This document shows positions 32,077 through 41,177 of a stretch of DNA of 64,000 nt, piece by piece. The stretch covers positions 62,001-126,000 of the forward strand of contig DATJOJ010000061.1 in assembly GCA_035507035.1 (NCBI GenBank). Reading direction: 5' to 3'. The translations under genes and the position numbers were made by a program. The stretch's first letter is position 1, and each line of letters starts with the position of its first letter. The stretch comes from DATJOJ01 sp035507035 (lineage in GTDB: Bacteria; Acidobacteriota; Terriglobia; Terriglobales; Acidobacteriaceae). A model generated the notes under the pieces. It was given only the letters and a program-made list of their open reading frames with translations, had not been told where the DNA came from and did no database searches.

Positions 32077-34884
32077 TCACTGCTTGATGGTGAAAGTCAG
32101 TGGGTTCGAGAGCCCACCGCCCGGCTGCGGATTGCCTACCGTTACTTGGGCAGTCCCGGGCGATTGCACATCGGAGGCAAGAATTGCGACCTTTAGCTTT
32201 TGCGGACCCAAGTAGGTTGTCTGGCGGGCGTTGCCATTCCAATAGGCCTGTGCGGTCGAGGCAAAGCCGCTGCCTTCGATAGTTAAAGTGAACGCCTGGC
32301 TACCGGCTTTGATACTGCTGGGAATGAGTTCAGTTAGATTCGGGACCGGATTGTCGATCGTGAATTGGATAGCATTCGACGTACCTCCGCCAGGAGCGGG
32401 ATTGAACACAGTTACTGGAATCGTACCTGCTGCACTAATATCGCGGGCTGAAACCAGCGCTGTCAACTTGGTATTACTAACGTAGGTTGTCGATAATTGC
32501 GCCCCGTTCCACTCCACTTTGGAATTGGTCACGAAGTTCGATCCCATCACAGTTAACGTGAATGCAGGTCCGCCGGCGATTGCGCTATCCGGGTCGATGG
32601 ATTGCATCGATGGGACGGGATTATTGACAGTGAAAATCAGAGCGCTGGACGTTCCCCCGCCGGGTGGAGGATTCACGGCGGTGACTTTGAACCGTCCAGG
32701 TTGAGCAATGTCGGAAGCGAGGATCGTGGCCTGCACTTCAGTAGAGCTAACGAAAGTCGTGCTCCGCGGAGAACCGTTCCATTCCACGGTCGTGTCAGGA
32801 ACAAAGTTGGAGCCATTCACTGTAAGGGTGAAGCCGGGTCCGCCCGCGTCCGTGTTGTTGGGCAACAGCGAAGTGAGGTGGGGCCGCGAATTTAAAGCCT
32901 GAAAAACATATCCGAGGCCTTGGGCACCGCTACCGTTCATATGAAAGGGAGCGCCTGCGATGCCAGCGTTGCCGCCAATCGCAATCGAGTGACCGAAGGC
33001 ATCGCCGGCAGCGCCGTCCTGTGAAAACAGCTGAGTGGTTTGGTTCATGTTTTTCCATCCGCTAGGTGGTTGGACAAAAACCAGGACCTGGCCTTGATTC
33101 TGATTTTGACCAACTCCCGCGGCGACCGCGCCGCCAACGACGATGTTGGTGCTGATGGCGACGGAAGAGCCCAGTAAAAGCTCTGTGGTGGTAACGGAGG
33201 GCGTGAGCTCCGCGGTTTGAGTCATGTTCGCCCACCCGTTCGGTGGTTGCACAAAGACGTAGACGGCTCCAGAGAAGTCGCTGGGAGCGCCGACCACGAT
33301 GGTATTGTTTGTCATGTCGATCGCACTGCCAAAGTAGTCATCGATGGCGGCATCGGTGGCGGTGAGTTTGGCGGTTTGGGTCATATCGCTCCAGCCGTTA
33401 TTGCCCTCAACGAAGACGTAAGCGGCGCCTGCACTGGGGTAGCCGTCCACAGTTGCTTCGGAAGCTCCGGCAGCAACCGTACTGCCATTAATGTTGACGG
33501 CGACGCCAAGAATGTCGCCTGAGGCCCCGTCGGACGCCGTCAACTTGGCGGTCTGCGTCATGTTCGTCCAGCCATTCGCAGGCTGCACAAATACGTAAGC
33601 TGCGCCCTGCTCGTAATTGCTTCCCACGCTCGCGTAGGGGGCCCCAGCGGCGATAGTGTTGTTGCTGATGGAGACGGAATTTCCGAGGTTGTCACCGACG
33701 TAGCCATCTGAGGCGGCTAGTTCGGCCGTTTCGGTCATGTTCGTCCAGCCTTGCGCCGGCTCGACGAAAACATAAGCCGAGCCCTGGCGCAGATTCCCGC
33801 CAATGGTTGTGCCCGGCGCGCCAACAACAATCGTGTTGCCGTCAATCGCGACCGAGTTGCCGAAGTAGGCATCGGCGACGCCGTCAGACGCGGTGAGTTC
33901 AGCCGTTTCGGTCATATTGGCCCAGCCGCTGCCAGCTTCCACAAACACGTAAGCCGCACCCTGCTCGACATTTGAACCGACGGTGTGAAACGGCGCGCCG
34001 ACGACCACCACGTTGTTGCCGGCTGCCACGGACCAGCCAAACTCGTCTGAGTTCCCACCATCGGAAGCAGAGACTTCGGCGACCTGGACCCAAGGGTCGA
34101 TCACTATTGGATAGCGAGCCGTCCGATCGTCGACATGGATGCGCAGCCGATTGCCTCGTAAGTCCAGCCATGCGCGGAGTTCGCGATTATCGGCATCGCT
34201 TGCGGAAAGCCCGGCGTAGCTAAGGTACCGTTTGCCGTCGTTGCTGATCAAAGAGAGCGACTTGGCGTCCGCCACCGCGGCTTTAAGATTCCCGCTCAAG
34301 GTCAATTCGATAGCGAGCGGCCCGCGATTGGATTTGCCGAGCCGCTGGGTGAGAGTGAAACCTTGCTCCAGACCCAGTGGCCCGTTCAAATACCACTCGG
34401 TTAAATCTCCCCGGCTGTATTGAATTCGATTGGCGTCGGCTTCTGGCGTGGCGGCAGCAGCGGCCTTGAGAATATCACCGCGTCCGTAAGCCGAAACATG
34501 CATTCCCCAAGTTGCCGCGTGGGAATGAATGGTCACGCCATCGCCGGTAAAGTCTGTTGACAAGTCATGTTGCGGATTTTCAGCGCGAAAATGATCGGCA
34601 AGGCGGATGGCGTCATAGCCCGAGATGCGATTTCCGAGTGTGGCAGAAATATTGGATTGAGCGGCCGAGGGTAAATCCGTGAGTTTAGACGGCCTCAGCT
34701 GAGCGGAAGCGGCTGGGTACAGAACTATGTACAGTAAGAGAACAAACCACTGGCGATGAATATTCACAGCGACCCCGATACAAACGAATTTGACAAGCGT
34801 TCCCCGACGGTCTCGTAGACGGTTTGAAAACTGTAAGGCCTGACTGAAAGCTGGAAGCAGCGCGAAAAGTGAAATCATTTTCAC
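32077..34884 (-). CDS. Large secreted FG-GAP propeller with three IPT/TIG domains
   Basis: 935 residues as the longest frame. Roughly residues 60-270 are an N-terminal beta domain of a type common in Acidobacteriota secreted proteins (DGVTIHSHAATWGMHVSAYGRG, YLSYAGLSASDADNRELRAWL, YPIVIDPWVQ). Residues 270-660 contain seven FG-GAP-type blades, each with the phrase LTASDG...FG.SVAIDGNTIVVGAP...QGAAYVFV. Residues 660-935 hold three IPT/TIG domains (P.L.SL.P.....G...FTL.V.GSNF....VEWNG). FG-GAP propellers with TIG domains are adhesin- or matrix-like. The signal peptide (VNIHRQWFVLLLYIVLYPAASAQ) starts only at residue 40, so GTG 34767 may be the true start. Confidence 0.75.
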   Translation of the reverse strand: MKMISLFALLPAFSQALQFSNRLRDRRGTLVKFVCIGVAVNIHRQWFVLLLYIVLYPAASAQLRPSKLTDLPSAAQSNISATLGNRISGYDAIRLADHFRAENPQHDLSTDFTGDGVTIHSHAATWGMHVSAYGRGDILKAAAAATPEADANRIQYSRGDLTEWYLNGPLGLEQGFTLTQRLGKSNRGPLAIELTLSGNLKAAVADAKSLSLISNDGKRYLSYAGLSASDADNRELRAWLDLRGNRLRIHVDDRTARYPIVIDPWVQVAEVSASDGGNSDEFGWSVAAGNNVVVVGAPFHTVGSNVEQGAAYVFVEAGSGWANMTETAELTASDGVADAYFGNSVAIDGNTIVVGAPGTTIGGNLRQGSAYVFVEPAQGWTNMTETAELAASDGYVGDNLGNSVSISNNTIAAGAPYASVGSNYEQGAAYVFVQPANGWTNMTQTAKLTASDGASGDILGVAVNINGSTVAAGASEATVDGYPSAGAAYVFVEGNNGWSDMTQTAKLTATDAAIDDYFGSAIDMTNNTIVVGAPSDFSGAVYVFVQPPNGWANMTQTAELTPSVTTTELLLGSSVAISTNIVVGGAVAAGVGQNQNQGQVLVFVQPPSGWKNMNQTTQLFSQDGAAGDAFGHSIAIGGNAGIAGAPFHMNGSGAQGLGYVFQALNSRPHLTSLLPNNTDAGGPGFTLTVNGSNFVPDTTVEWNGSPRSTTFVSSTEVQATILASDIAQPGRFKVTAVNPPPGGGTSSALIFTVNNPVPSMQSIDPDSAIAGGPAFTLTVMGSNFVTNSKVEWNGAQLSTTYVSNTKLTALVSARDISAAGTIPVTVFNPAPGGGTSNAIQFTIDNPVPNLTELIPSSIKAGSQAFTLTIEGSGFASTAQAYWNGNARQTTYLGPQKLKVAILASDVQSPGTAQVTVGNPQPGGGLSNPLTFTIKQ

Positions 34885-35153
34885 CTGCCGTCCGTCTGTG
34901 CGTCAAGCCACCAAAGTGTGGGGTTGCCCCCACCAAACGGTCGATTTGGAGCCACATTTGTACCGTGTACCTTGGCCCAAAGCAAACCTGTCCCCATGAT
35001 CGTGTCATAGTTCGTAACCGTAGTTCTGTGCACTAGGACACCCAACGCTGGCCGGGCTGTGGAAATCTCGAGTCTCAGGGAGCACGGCCAGTTCACCGCA
35101 GAAAGCTTGTTACAATCAGACTGCGAGTGGGAAGCGAGGAGAAATAAGGAGCA

Positions 35154-36143
35154 ATGAAGATTCTGATTGCGGGAGGAGCAGGGTACATCGGCTCCGTTCT
35201 GGGGCCGAAACTGCTGGAACGCGGCTATGAAGTCGATGTGGTGGACCTGTTCTGGTTCGGGAATCATCTGCCGAGAGAAATTGGCGTCATTCACAAGGAC
35301 ATCTTCGATTTGGGCATTCCTGACCTTGAGAAATATGAGCAGGTACTGTTTTTGGCCGGACTCAGTAACGATCCCATGGCGGAGTATGCACCGGGCGAGA
35401 ACTTTACTTTCAATGCTGCCGCACCTGCCTATCTCGCCTATGTCGCGCAAAAAGCGAAGGTGAAAAGATACATCTACGCGAATTCATGCACCGTCTACGG
35501 ATATACCGATAACGAGTTGTTCGATGAGACGCGGCCAGCGTCGTCCAAACATGCTTATGGAATATCCAAGTTGCAGGGCGAACAGGCGGTAATGAATTTG
35601 AGGACCGATCACTTGTCGGTTATCTCGCTGCGCATGGGAACGGTCTGCGGCTACAGCCCGCGTATGAGGCTCGATCTCGTGATTAATACGATGTTCAAAG
35701 ACGCCATGCGCAATGGTGAGATCACGGTGAATAATCCGGCGATTTGGCGGCCGATTATCAGTACGGAAGATGCCGTGAATGCTTATGTGCGGGCGATTGA
35801 GGCGAGCGAGAGAATCTCCGGCATATTTAATGTTGCTTCGGGAAATTACACGGTGGGTGAAGTTGGAGACCTGGTTAAAAATACAATCGAGGAGCAATTG
35901 GCGATCAAAGTATCGCTACAGATTCTGGATAAGAAGGATTATCGCAATTACAAAGTCAGCATTCAGAACGCGGAAAATATCTTGAGTTTTCATCCTCATC
36001 ACGACGTGAAACGCATCGTGAAAAATCTCATTGAAAACATGGACAACTTCAAAGACTGGGACAATCCACAGTATTACAACATCGAAACCCTGAAGCTGAT
36101 CAAGGCAGGCAAGATGCGCGGGGCAGCCGAGGTGGCGCGATGA
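35154..36143 (+). CDS. NAD-dependent epimerase/dehydratase (extended SDR, nucleotide-sugar type)
   Basis: 329 residues with the Rossmann motif GGAGYIGS (7-14) and the catalytic Y135-x3-K139 (YGISK). The preceding SCTVYG strand supplies the usual Ser/Thr. The middle region (LRMGTVCGYSPRMRLDLVINTM, AIWRPIISTEDAVNAYV) is characteristic of nucleotide-sugar epimerases and 4,6-dehydratases. AATAAGGAGCA precedes the ATG. It overlaps the rfbD-like gene by four bases (ATGA), so the two are translationally coupled. Together they suggest synthesis of a 6-deoxy- or epimerised sugar for a surface polymer; exact substrate not determined. Confidence 0.85.
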   Translation: MKILIAGGAGYIGSVLGPKLLERGYEVDVVDLFWFGNHLPREIGVIHKDIFDLGIPDLEKYEQVLFLAGLSNDPMAEYAPGENFTFNAAAPAYLAYVAQKAKVKRYIYANSCTVYGYTDNELFDETRPASSKHAYGISKLQGEQAVMNLRTDHLSVISLRMGTVCGYSPRMRLDLVINTMFKDAMRNGEITVNNPAIWRPIISTEDAVNAYVRAIEASERISGIFNVASGNYTVGEVGDLVKNTIEEQLAIKVSLQILDKKDYRNYKVSIQNAENILSFHPHHDVKRIVKNLIENMDNFKDWDNPQYYNIETLKLIKAGKMRGAAEVAR

Positions 36144-37021
36144 AAGTTCTACTATTCGGCGCCAACGGGCAGTTAGGAAGCGATCTCAATAAGATATTTC
36201 GCGCGGCGGGAGACAACGTGGTCGCCCTCACGCACGCTCAGGTGGACGTGTGCGATGAGGCGAAAGTTGGCGAATTGCTTGCCGCCGAGAAGCCGGAAGT
36301 CGTGCTCAACACCGCGGCATTTCACAAAGTGGAAGAGTGTGAGAAGAAGCCGGAGTTGGCGTTTCAGGTAAATGCCAGCGCGCCGATGCGGCTCGCGGTG
36401 GCGTGCCAGAAGTCGGGCGCGGTGCTGGTGCACTTCAGTACCGATTATGCCTTTGGCGGATACGCGCACGACAAGCCGTTCGAAGAGGCGGACCGTCCAG
36501 CGCCGCTGAATGTCTACGGCGTTTCGAAGGTCGCGGGCGAGGAACTTATCGCTTACAACACCGATCGCTATTTTGTGCTGCGGGTGTGCGGGCTCTACGG
36601 CATTGCGGGCAGCAGCGGCAAGGGCGGAAACTTTGTCGAAAATATGCTGAAGAAGGCATTGGCGGGCGATCCTATCAAAGTTGTTGATGATCAGGTTCTA
36701 ACACCGACGTACACGGTCGACCTTGCCGAAGCCGTTCGCAAGTTGGTGCTGAGCGGGAACTTCGGTCTGTATCACTTGAGTTCCGAAGGGCAGTGCTCGT
36801 GGTACGAGTTCACGCGGCAGATTTTCGAGTTCGCGGGAGTGAAGGCGAATCTGTCGGCGTGCAAGACGTCGGACTTCTACAGTCCGGTCAAGCGGCCGGC
36901 GTATTCAGTCTTGAGCAAGGCGAAGCTGCGGAGTGTGGGGTTGTCGATTCCGTCATGGCAAGATGCGCTGCCAAGATATTTGAAGGAGCGGGAGCGGAAG
37001 AACGTTGGGGTGACTGCGTAG
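36140..37021 (+). CDS. rfbD: dTDP-4-dehydrorhamnose reductase family protein
   Basis: 293 residues: Rossmann GANGQLGSDL (8-17), VVLNTAAFHKVEECEKKPELAFQVNA, the STDYAFGGYAHDKPFEE loop (F-D-G in most RmlD is FGG here), the YGVSK catalytic pair, and QVLTPTYTVDLAEAV. This is the reductase of the dTDP-rhamnose route or a relative that reduces another NDP-4-keto sugar. RmlA, RmlB and RmlC are not in the window, so true rhamnose synthesis cannot be confirmed. It begins inside the stop codon of the upstream epimerase gene. Confidence 0.8.
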   Translation: MKVLLFGANGQLGSDLNKIFRAAGDNVVALTHAQVDVCDEAKVGELLAAEKPEVVLNTAAFHKVEECEKKPELAFQVNASAPMRLAVACQKSGAVLVHFSTDYAFGGYAHDKPFEEADRPAPLNVYGVSKVAGEELIAYNTDRYFVLRVCGLYGIAGSSGKGGNFVENMLKKALAGDPIKVVDDQVLTPTYTVDLAEAVRKLVLSGNFGLYHLSSEGQCSWYEFTRQIFEFAGVKANLSACKTSDFYSPVKRPAYSVLSKAKLRSVGLSIPSWQDALPRYLKERERKNVGVTA

Positions 37022-37023
37022 GC

Positions 37024-37051
37024 GATGTAGGCGCGAGCGTTTCGCCCGTGC
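37024..37051. repeat. Dispersed 28-bp repeat, copy 1
   Basis: GATGTAGGCGCGAGCG followed by TTTCGCCCGTGC. It matches the copy at 38495-38522 with three differences, and sits 3 bases after the rfbD-like stop codon. Its core GGCGCGAGCG-TTTCGCCC is imperfectly palindromic. Confidence 0.65.
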
Positions 37052-37218
37052 AGGCGGAGCGCAGCGGCGCGGAGAATGTCAATTAATTATTTCCCGCGCG
37101 CACGAGCCTGCGTCGTTGATTCATGCCCCTAAATCCGGAACGCAGCCCATTTCGAGATGGGTGGGCGTCGTTGCGATGTAGCCAGCACCCCTGAGTTATA
37201 GATTATCTGAGTCTATGG

Positions 37219-38424
37219 TCACTTGGTGACCGTGACCTCGTAAAAGGTTCCGTCACGGTTGTCGCCCCCGGTTGGGGTCGTCCCCCAGAGATTCCCTGCT
37301 TGGTCGATACTTAGCCCCGTGTTTGGTTTCTGGCCGTCGCTAGGTCTGCCGTTCAAGCCCTGAAAACTGTGGAGAACCGTCTCCTGCCAGCCATTTTCCG
37401 ATGGGCTGAGGTAGAAAACGGTGCCCAGTTTATTGGCGCCGCCCGCGTAGGTTGTTCCCCAAAGGTTGCCGAAGGAGTCGAACACCAGCGATCCATTGGG
37501 ATTTGCCCCGTCCGAGGAGCCGCTGAAGAAATAGAGGATCGAGAACTGTCCTTGGGAAATCTCGTAGATCTCGCCGGGGAAGAAACTAAGGTTTCCAAAG
37601 AAAGCGCCGTATAGATTCCCCTGAGCGTCCAACGTGAGTCCGCCGGCTGGTTGACCTGCGCCCGTGCCCTCGAAGGTATAGATAATGTTTTCGCTCCAAG
37701 TACCGTCTCCATTCGGAGTCAACTGAAACACCGTGCCGCAGTTGCAGACCGGATCGCCGCCGTATTGGGTCACGCCGTAGTAAGTGCCTGTCATCGGATC
37801 AAAAGTTAAGCCGCCAACTGGCTGCGCGCCATCTGGAGGTCCAGAGAAGGCGTGAATCAGGCTTTCCGACCAAACACCTTGGTTATTGGTTAGCTCGAAG
37901 ATCACACCACATGTCGAAAGATCGATGACGTTGTCGCACGAATATGGTCCTCCGCCGTAAGTCACACCCCAGATGTCGCCAGAGGCATCTAGGGTCACAG
38001 GAGATTCGGTGATAGGCGCCCCTGAAGGGAAACTCCCTGCCCAGACCAGTCCGTCATTGCCAGTGAAATCATAAAGGTCCTTTTCGACCCATTTGAAGCC
38101 GGTCTTCACCCCGAAGACTCGGCCGAATGCGTGGCGTGCGTTGACATCCTCTCCGTAGAGGTTGCCACTTGAATCGACTGCCAATGCCGCGTTGCTTGCG
38201 CAGCAACCCGTCTCCGGGCTGACACCGGAAGTTTGCGCCTGGTAAAGATAACCATTGCCAGCCGCTGCGCTCCCGTAACCTCTGGCTCCCACAATGGTTA
38301 CCGCCGAGATTGGCGCCCCCCCGTTACGCCCACTCGTCCCGAGAGCCACTCTATAGGTATAGGTCTGCGCGCAGGTACAAACGCTCAGTAGAAGCACTGC
38401 GGCGAATTGCGGAATCAGGGTCAT
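37219..38424 (-). CDS. Secreted GloVer-type tandem-repeat protein
   Basis: 401 residues with a signal peptide (MTLIPQFAAVLLLSVCTCAQ) and at least five repeats of the form GNLYG-TT-GG-x-GTVF-LTP, for example LTFDPMTGTYYGVTQYGGDPVCNCGTVFQLTPNGDGTW, LTLDAQGNLYGAFFG, LVFDSFGNLWGTTYAGGANKLGTVFYLSP and LSIDQAGNLWGTTPTGGDNRDGTFYEV. This is the 'choice-of-anchor tandem repeat GloVer' type, abundant in Acidobacteriota and Verrucomicrobia, forming an extracellular propeller. No sorting anchor is visible at the C-terminus. Function unknown. Confidence 0.75.
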   Translation of the reverse strand: MTLIPQFAAVLLLSVCTCAQTYTYRVALGTSGRNGGAPISAVTIVGARGYGSAAAGNGYLYQAQTSGVSPETGCCASNAALAVDSSGNLYGEDVNARHAFGRVFGVKTGFKWVEKDLYDFTGNDGLVWAGSFPSGAPITESPVTLDASGDIWGVTYGGGPYSCDNVIDLSTCGVIFELTNNQGVWSESLIHAFSGPPDGAQPVGGLTFDPMTGTYYGVTQYGGDPVCNCGTVFQLTPNGDGTWSENIIYTFEGTGAGQPAGGLTLDAQGNLYGAFFGNLSFFPGEIYEISQGQFSILYFFSGSSDGANPNGSLVFDSFGNLWGTTYAGGANKLGTVFYLSPSENGWQETVLHSFQGLNGRPSDGQKPNTGLSIDQAGNLWGTTPTGGDNRDGTFYEVTVTK

Positions 38425-38494
38425 AATTCAGCCTCAGGGCTGGAATCTTACCATTTGGGAGAGGATTTGAAGAGAGACTTTCGGCCGACGCTAC

Positions 38495-38522
38495 GATGTG
38501 GGCGCGAGCGTCCCGCCCGTGC
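38495..38522. repeat. Dispersed 28-bp repeat, copy 2
   Basis: GATGTGGGCGCGAGCG followed by TCCCGCCCGTGC, matching 37024-37051 with three differences. It lies 7 bases beyond the stop codon of the penicillin acylase gene, again right at a gene end. Confidence 0.65.
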
Positions 38523-38528
38523 CAAGGT

Positions 38529-41015
38529 TCAACGTTTGGGTTCCAACTCCAACCGATGTACGGCCGTACTCTTTGTCGCTTCCGCCGAGAACGGCCACGG
38601 GAATGTGAAACCCTGATACCACGCATTCCATTGATCCATGTAATACGGGCTTAAGAAGTTTCCAGCCTCGCCCGTCACCAAATTGAACGTTGATTGATCC
38701 AGATTGGCGAGATCGACGGTCATTCTTTCGGACGGCCCGTGAGCTTGCGCGACGGCTTTGACAGTAAACGGGCTTCCGGATTGCTGACGAACTCCCGGAC
38801 CGGTCCAGCGACACAGTAGTGGAATGCTGCCAAGCACAGGGTTTTGAATTTTGAGCGAATTGAATTTTCCCCATATCCAGGAATTTAGATCCTGAGGTGC
38901 AGCCGGATCGTTCACGGCACTTTCGACCGCAGCGGTCAGCAACTCGTCATAATCGGCGAATTTTTCCGGCAACCATCGTTTCGGCTGGTGCTGAACAACG
39001 TTCTCCAGCCAGACGGTTTCCATCATCCACTGGTAACTTTTCCAGTTGAGCGTAGCTTCCTCCTGTTTGGGATCTTGGGGCGCCGCTCCCAGCTTCGGTT
39101 CGAGCAGCAGGCGCTTCAATTCCACGCGCGAACGAACGGCGATGGTCGGCGCGGGCGAGTCGGCTGTCATTCGGCCATCCCATTCACGAAGAATTTCGGC
39201 TGCGGCCTTGGCACGGGTGGAAGGCTTGCTCGCATGGTCAACTGCATAAACAAATTTGTCGGCAAAAAGGCGGTCGAGTTCAGAATAAACATCAGTTTGC
39301 AGCGCAAGCATGTCGGCGGCGGAGAATTTTCGTCCAGAATCCAGTGCGCGATAAATGCGCTCCGTCCGCCACGGGGCTTCCCACTCCGTGCTCATTGAAT
39401 ACGGGTACTTTTTGGGAGCAATGCGACCATTGGCGGTTGCAATGATCCCAGACGGCGGGTTGTAGACATTGGGAAGTTTGTCGAAGGGAATGTAACCGGT
39501 CCATTCGTGGGCGTTGTCGCTGCCATTTTCGGGCAAGCTGCCGTCACCCGAAGCTCGAATAGGAATTTTGCCGGTCGCGTGAAATCCGATGTTGCCATCG
39601 ACATCGGCATAGACCACGTTTTGACCCGGGGCGTCGAACTGCGCGAAAGCCTGCTGAAAATCTGCCCAGTTCTGCGCCGAATCGACCGCAAAGAACGGGC
39701 TGCGAATGCCGTCGTACAAAGTCCATCGCAGCGCCAGCTTGCGCGTTTCGCCGGGAAGGAGATCGGTGACAATCGGGCCGTGACGCGTCGTGTGAACATC
39801 GATTACAACATCCGGTTTGCCTTTGACGTGGATGATTTCCCGGCGATGTTCAAGAGTTTTCCAACCGCCGGGTGTGAGGTATTGGCCAGCGGAGTTGAAG
39901 GTTTCGATGTAAACATCCATGACCGTTCCCATCCCGTTGGTAAATCCCCAGGCGACGCGCTGGTTGTGGCCGACAATCACATAGGGATAACCGGGTAAGG
40001 TCACGCCGGCAACGTCGAAATTTTGGCGAGCACAGCGAAGATGGGCTTCATACCAGAGGTTGGGCATCTGGTATCCGAGATGCATGTCATTCGAGAGCAG
40101 CGGCTTGCCGGAGACCGTATGTGCGCCGGAGACCACCCAATTGTTTGAGCCGAGCACCAGCGGGGGGTCGTCGAAAAATGCCCGGTTTTCGAAAGGCGGG
40201 AGAGACCGCTCTCGCGGATTTGTCAGGCCCGTGACTGCGCTGCCCGTGTCAGAGTCGTCGTCATCATCGTCCTCCTCATCCTGATCCGGCTTGGTGTGAT
40301 CAACGGTTTGCCGTGATACCGTCGGAGGCCGATCGCGCCAGGAAGAATTTACAAAGAGATCGGCAGTCAGCTCCGGCCCCAGCTTGGCCAGAATTCTTTC
40401 GCGAACCAAGGCATGGCGCGGACTGGTGCTGAGATTCTGCACCATGTAAGCCCCCATCAGCGTGGAATCTTCGATCGTCCAAGGTCGGGGAGCATAACGC
40501 AGAACGCGAAACTCAAGCGGCAGGCGGTCGCGATGCGAGGAGATGAATGCATTCACTCCGCGGGCATAGGCCTGAAAGCGCGAACGTTCCTCTGGGGTTA
40601 GCATTTCGGCGATTTTTCTCGCGGCCAGCCGTAGCCCCATGATCCTTTGTTGACGGTCGTGCTCGATCTGGCTTTCCCCGACGACTTCGGCAAGTTCTCC
40701 GGCGGCGTAGCGGCGGCTTGCGTCCATTTGAAAAAGGCGGTCCTGAGCAGTGACGTACCCTTGTGCGAAGAACAGGTCATCCAGATTGGCGGCTTCGATC
40801 GTAGGGATACCGTGATTATCGCGCACGACCGGGACCGGCGTTGTGAGTCCGGAAAAGCTGACGTTGCCATCCAATTGTGGAAGAGCAGAGCGGGCGATGG
40901 AATGGAGCCAGAGGCCGCTACCACACAACGCTACCAGCAGGACGAGCGGCGCGAGCAGCCAGAGGCGCTGTAAGCGCTTTTTCGGGCGGGAGTGAATCGA
41001 GGGAACTGTCGACAT
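38529..41015 (-). CDS. Penicillin acylase family N-terminal-nucleophile hydrolase
   Basis: 828 residues. An N-terminal membrane or signal segment (LWLLAPLVLLVALCGSGLWL, residues 18-37) is followed by the alpha chain (VRDNHGIPTIEAANLDDLFFAQGYVTAQDRLFQMD), a linker, and the autocatalytic site LGSNNWVVSG, where Ser289 becomes the N-terminal nucleophile of the beta chain. Family members cleave amide bonds in penicillin G, acyl-homoserine lactones or cyclic lipopeptides. The linker carries an unusual acidic run (residues 244-255: D, E and S only, apart from one Gln) just before the processing point. Expected in the periplasm. Substrate cannot be decided by sequence alone; quorum-signal hydrolysis is a common role. 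Confidence 0.88.
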   Translation of the reverse strand: MSTVPSIHSRPKKRLQRLWLLAPLVLLVALCGSGLWLHSIARSALPQLDGNVSFSGLTTPVPVVRDNHGIPTIEAANLDDLFFAQGYVTAQDRLFQMDASRRYAAGELAEVVGESQIEHDRQQRIMGLRLAARKIAEMLTPEERSRFQAYARGVNAFISSHRDRLPLEFRVLRYAPRPWTIEDSTLMGAYMVQNLSTSPRHALVRERILAKLGPELTADLFVNSSWRDRPPTVSRQTVDHTKPDQDEEDDDDDDSDTGSAVTGLTNPRERSLPPFENRAFFDDPPLVLGSNNWVVSGAHTVSGKPLLSNDMHLGYQMPNLWYEAHLRCARQNFDVAGVTLPGYPYVIVGHNQRVAWGFTNGMGTVMDVYIETFNSAGQYLTPGGWKTLEHRREIIHVKGKPDVVIDVHTTRHGPIVTDLLPGETRKLALRWTLYDGIRSPFFAVDSAQNWADFQQAFAQFDAPGQNVVYADVDGNIGFHATGKIPIRASGDGSLPENGSDNAHEWTGYIPFDKLPNVYNPPSGIIATANGRIAPKKYPYSMSTEWEAPWRTERIYRALDSGRKFSAADMLALQTDVYSELDRLFADKFVYAVDHASKPSTRAKAAAEILREWDGRMTADSPAPTIAVRSRVELKRLLLEPKLGAAPQDPKQEEATLNWKSYQWMMETVWLENVVQHQPKRWLPEKFADYDELLTAAVESAVNDPAAPQDLNSWIWGKFNSLKIQNPVLGSIPLLCRWTGPGVRQQSGSPFTVKAVAQAHGPSERMTVDLANLDQSTFNLVTGEAGNFLSPYYMDQWNAWYQGFTFPWPFSAEATKSTAVHRLELEPKR

Positions 41016-41082
41016 GCAAATCTTGATTCTAGGTCGTGATTCTGTGGGAAAACAAACTCAGCCGAATTGTGAACCACATAGT

Positions 41083-41120
41083 GCACAGGGGCATACAGAG
41101 AATTCTGTGGACCTCTGTGC
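41083..41120. repeat. Imperfect inverted repeat between penicillin acylase and Fur-family genes
   Basis: GCACAGGGGCATACAGA (41083-41099) pairs imperfectly with TCTGTGGACCTCTGTGC (41104-41120), four bases apart. CACAGAG/CTCTGTG palindromes like this recur between genes in the phylum. It lies in the divergent promoter region of two genes, so a regulatory role is possible. Confidence 0.45.
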
Positions 41121-41177
41121 CCTTTCTCTCCCCCGATTGGCGGATTGGGCGGAGCCCAAGTATGATTTTCCCGAGGC

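Noticed and set aside
34881..35450. 189-codon minus-strand frame overlapping the epimerase gene
   Set aside because: Its larger part is the reverse of the well-supported epimerase coding sequence and it lacks a credible start.
37024..37051. Possible CRISPR repeat
   Set aside because: Only two copies exist, 1.5 kb apart with genes between, so there is no array or spacer structure; no cas genes are present.
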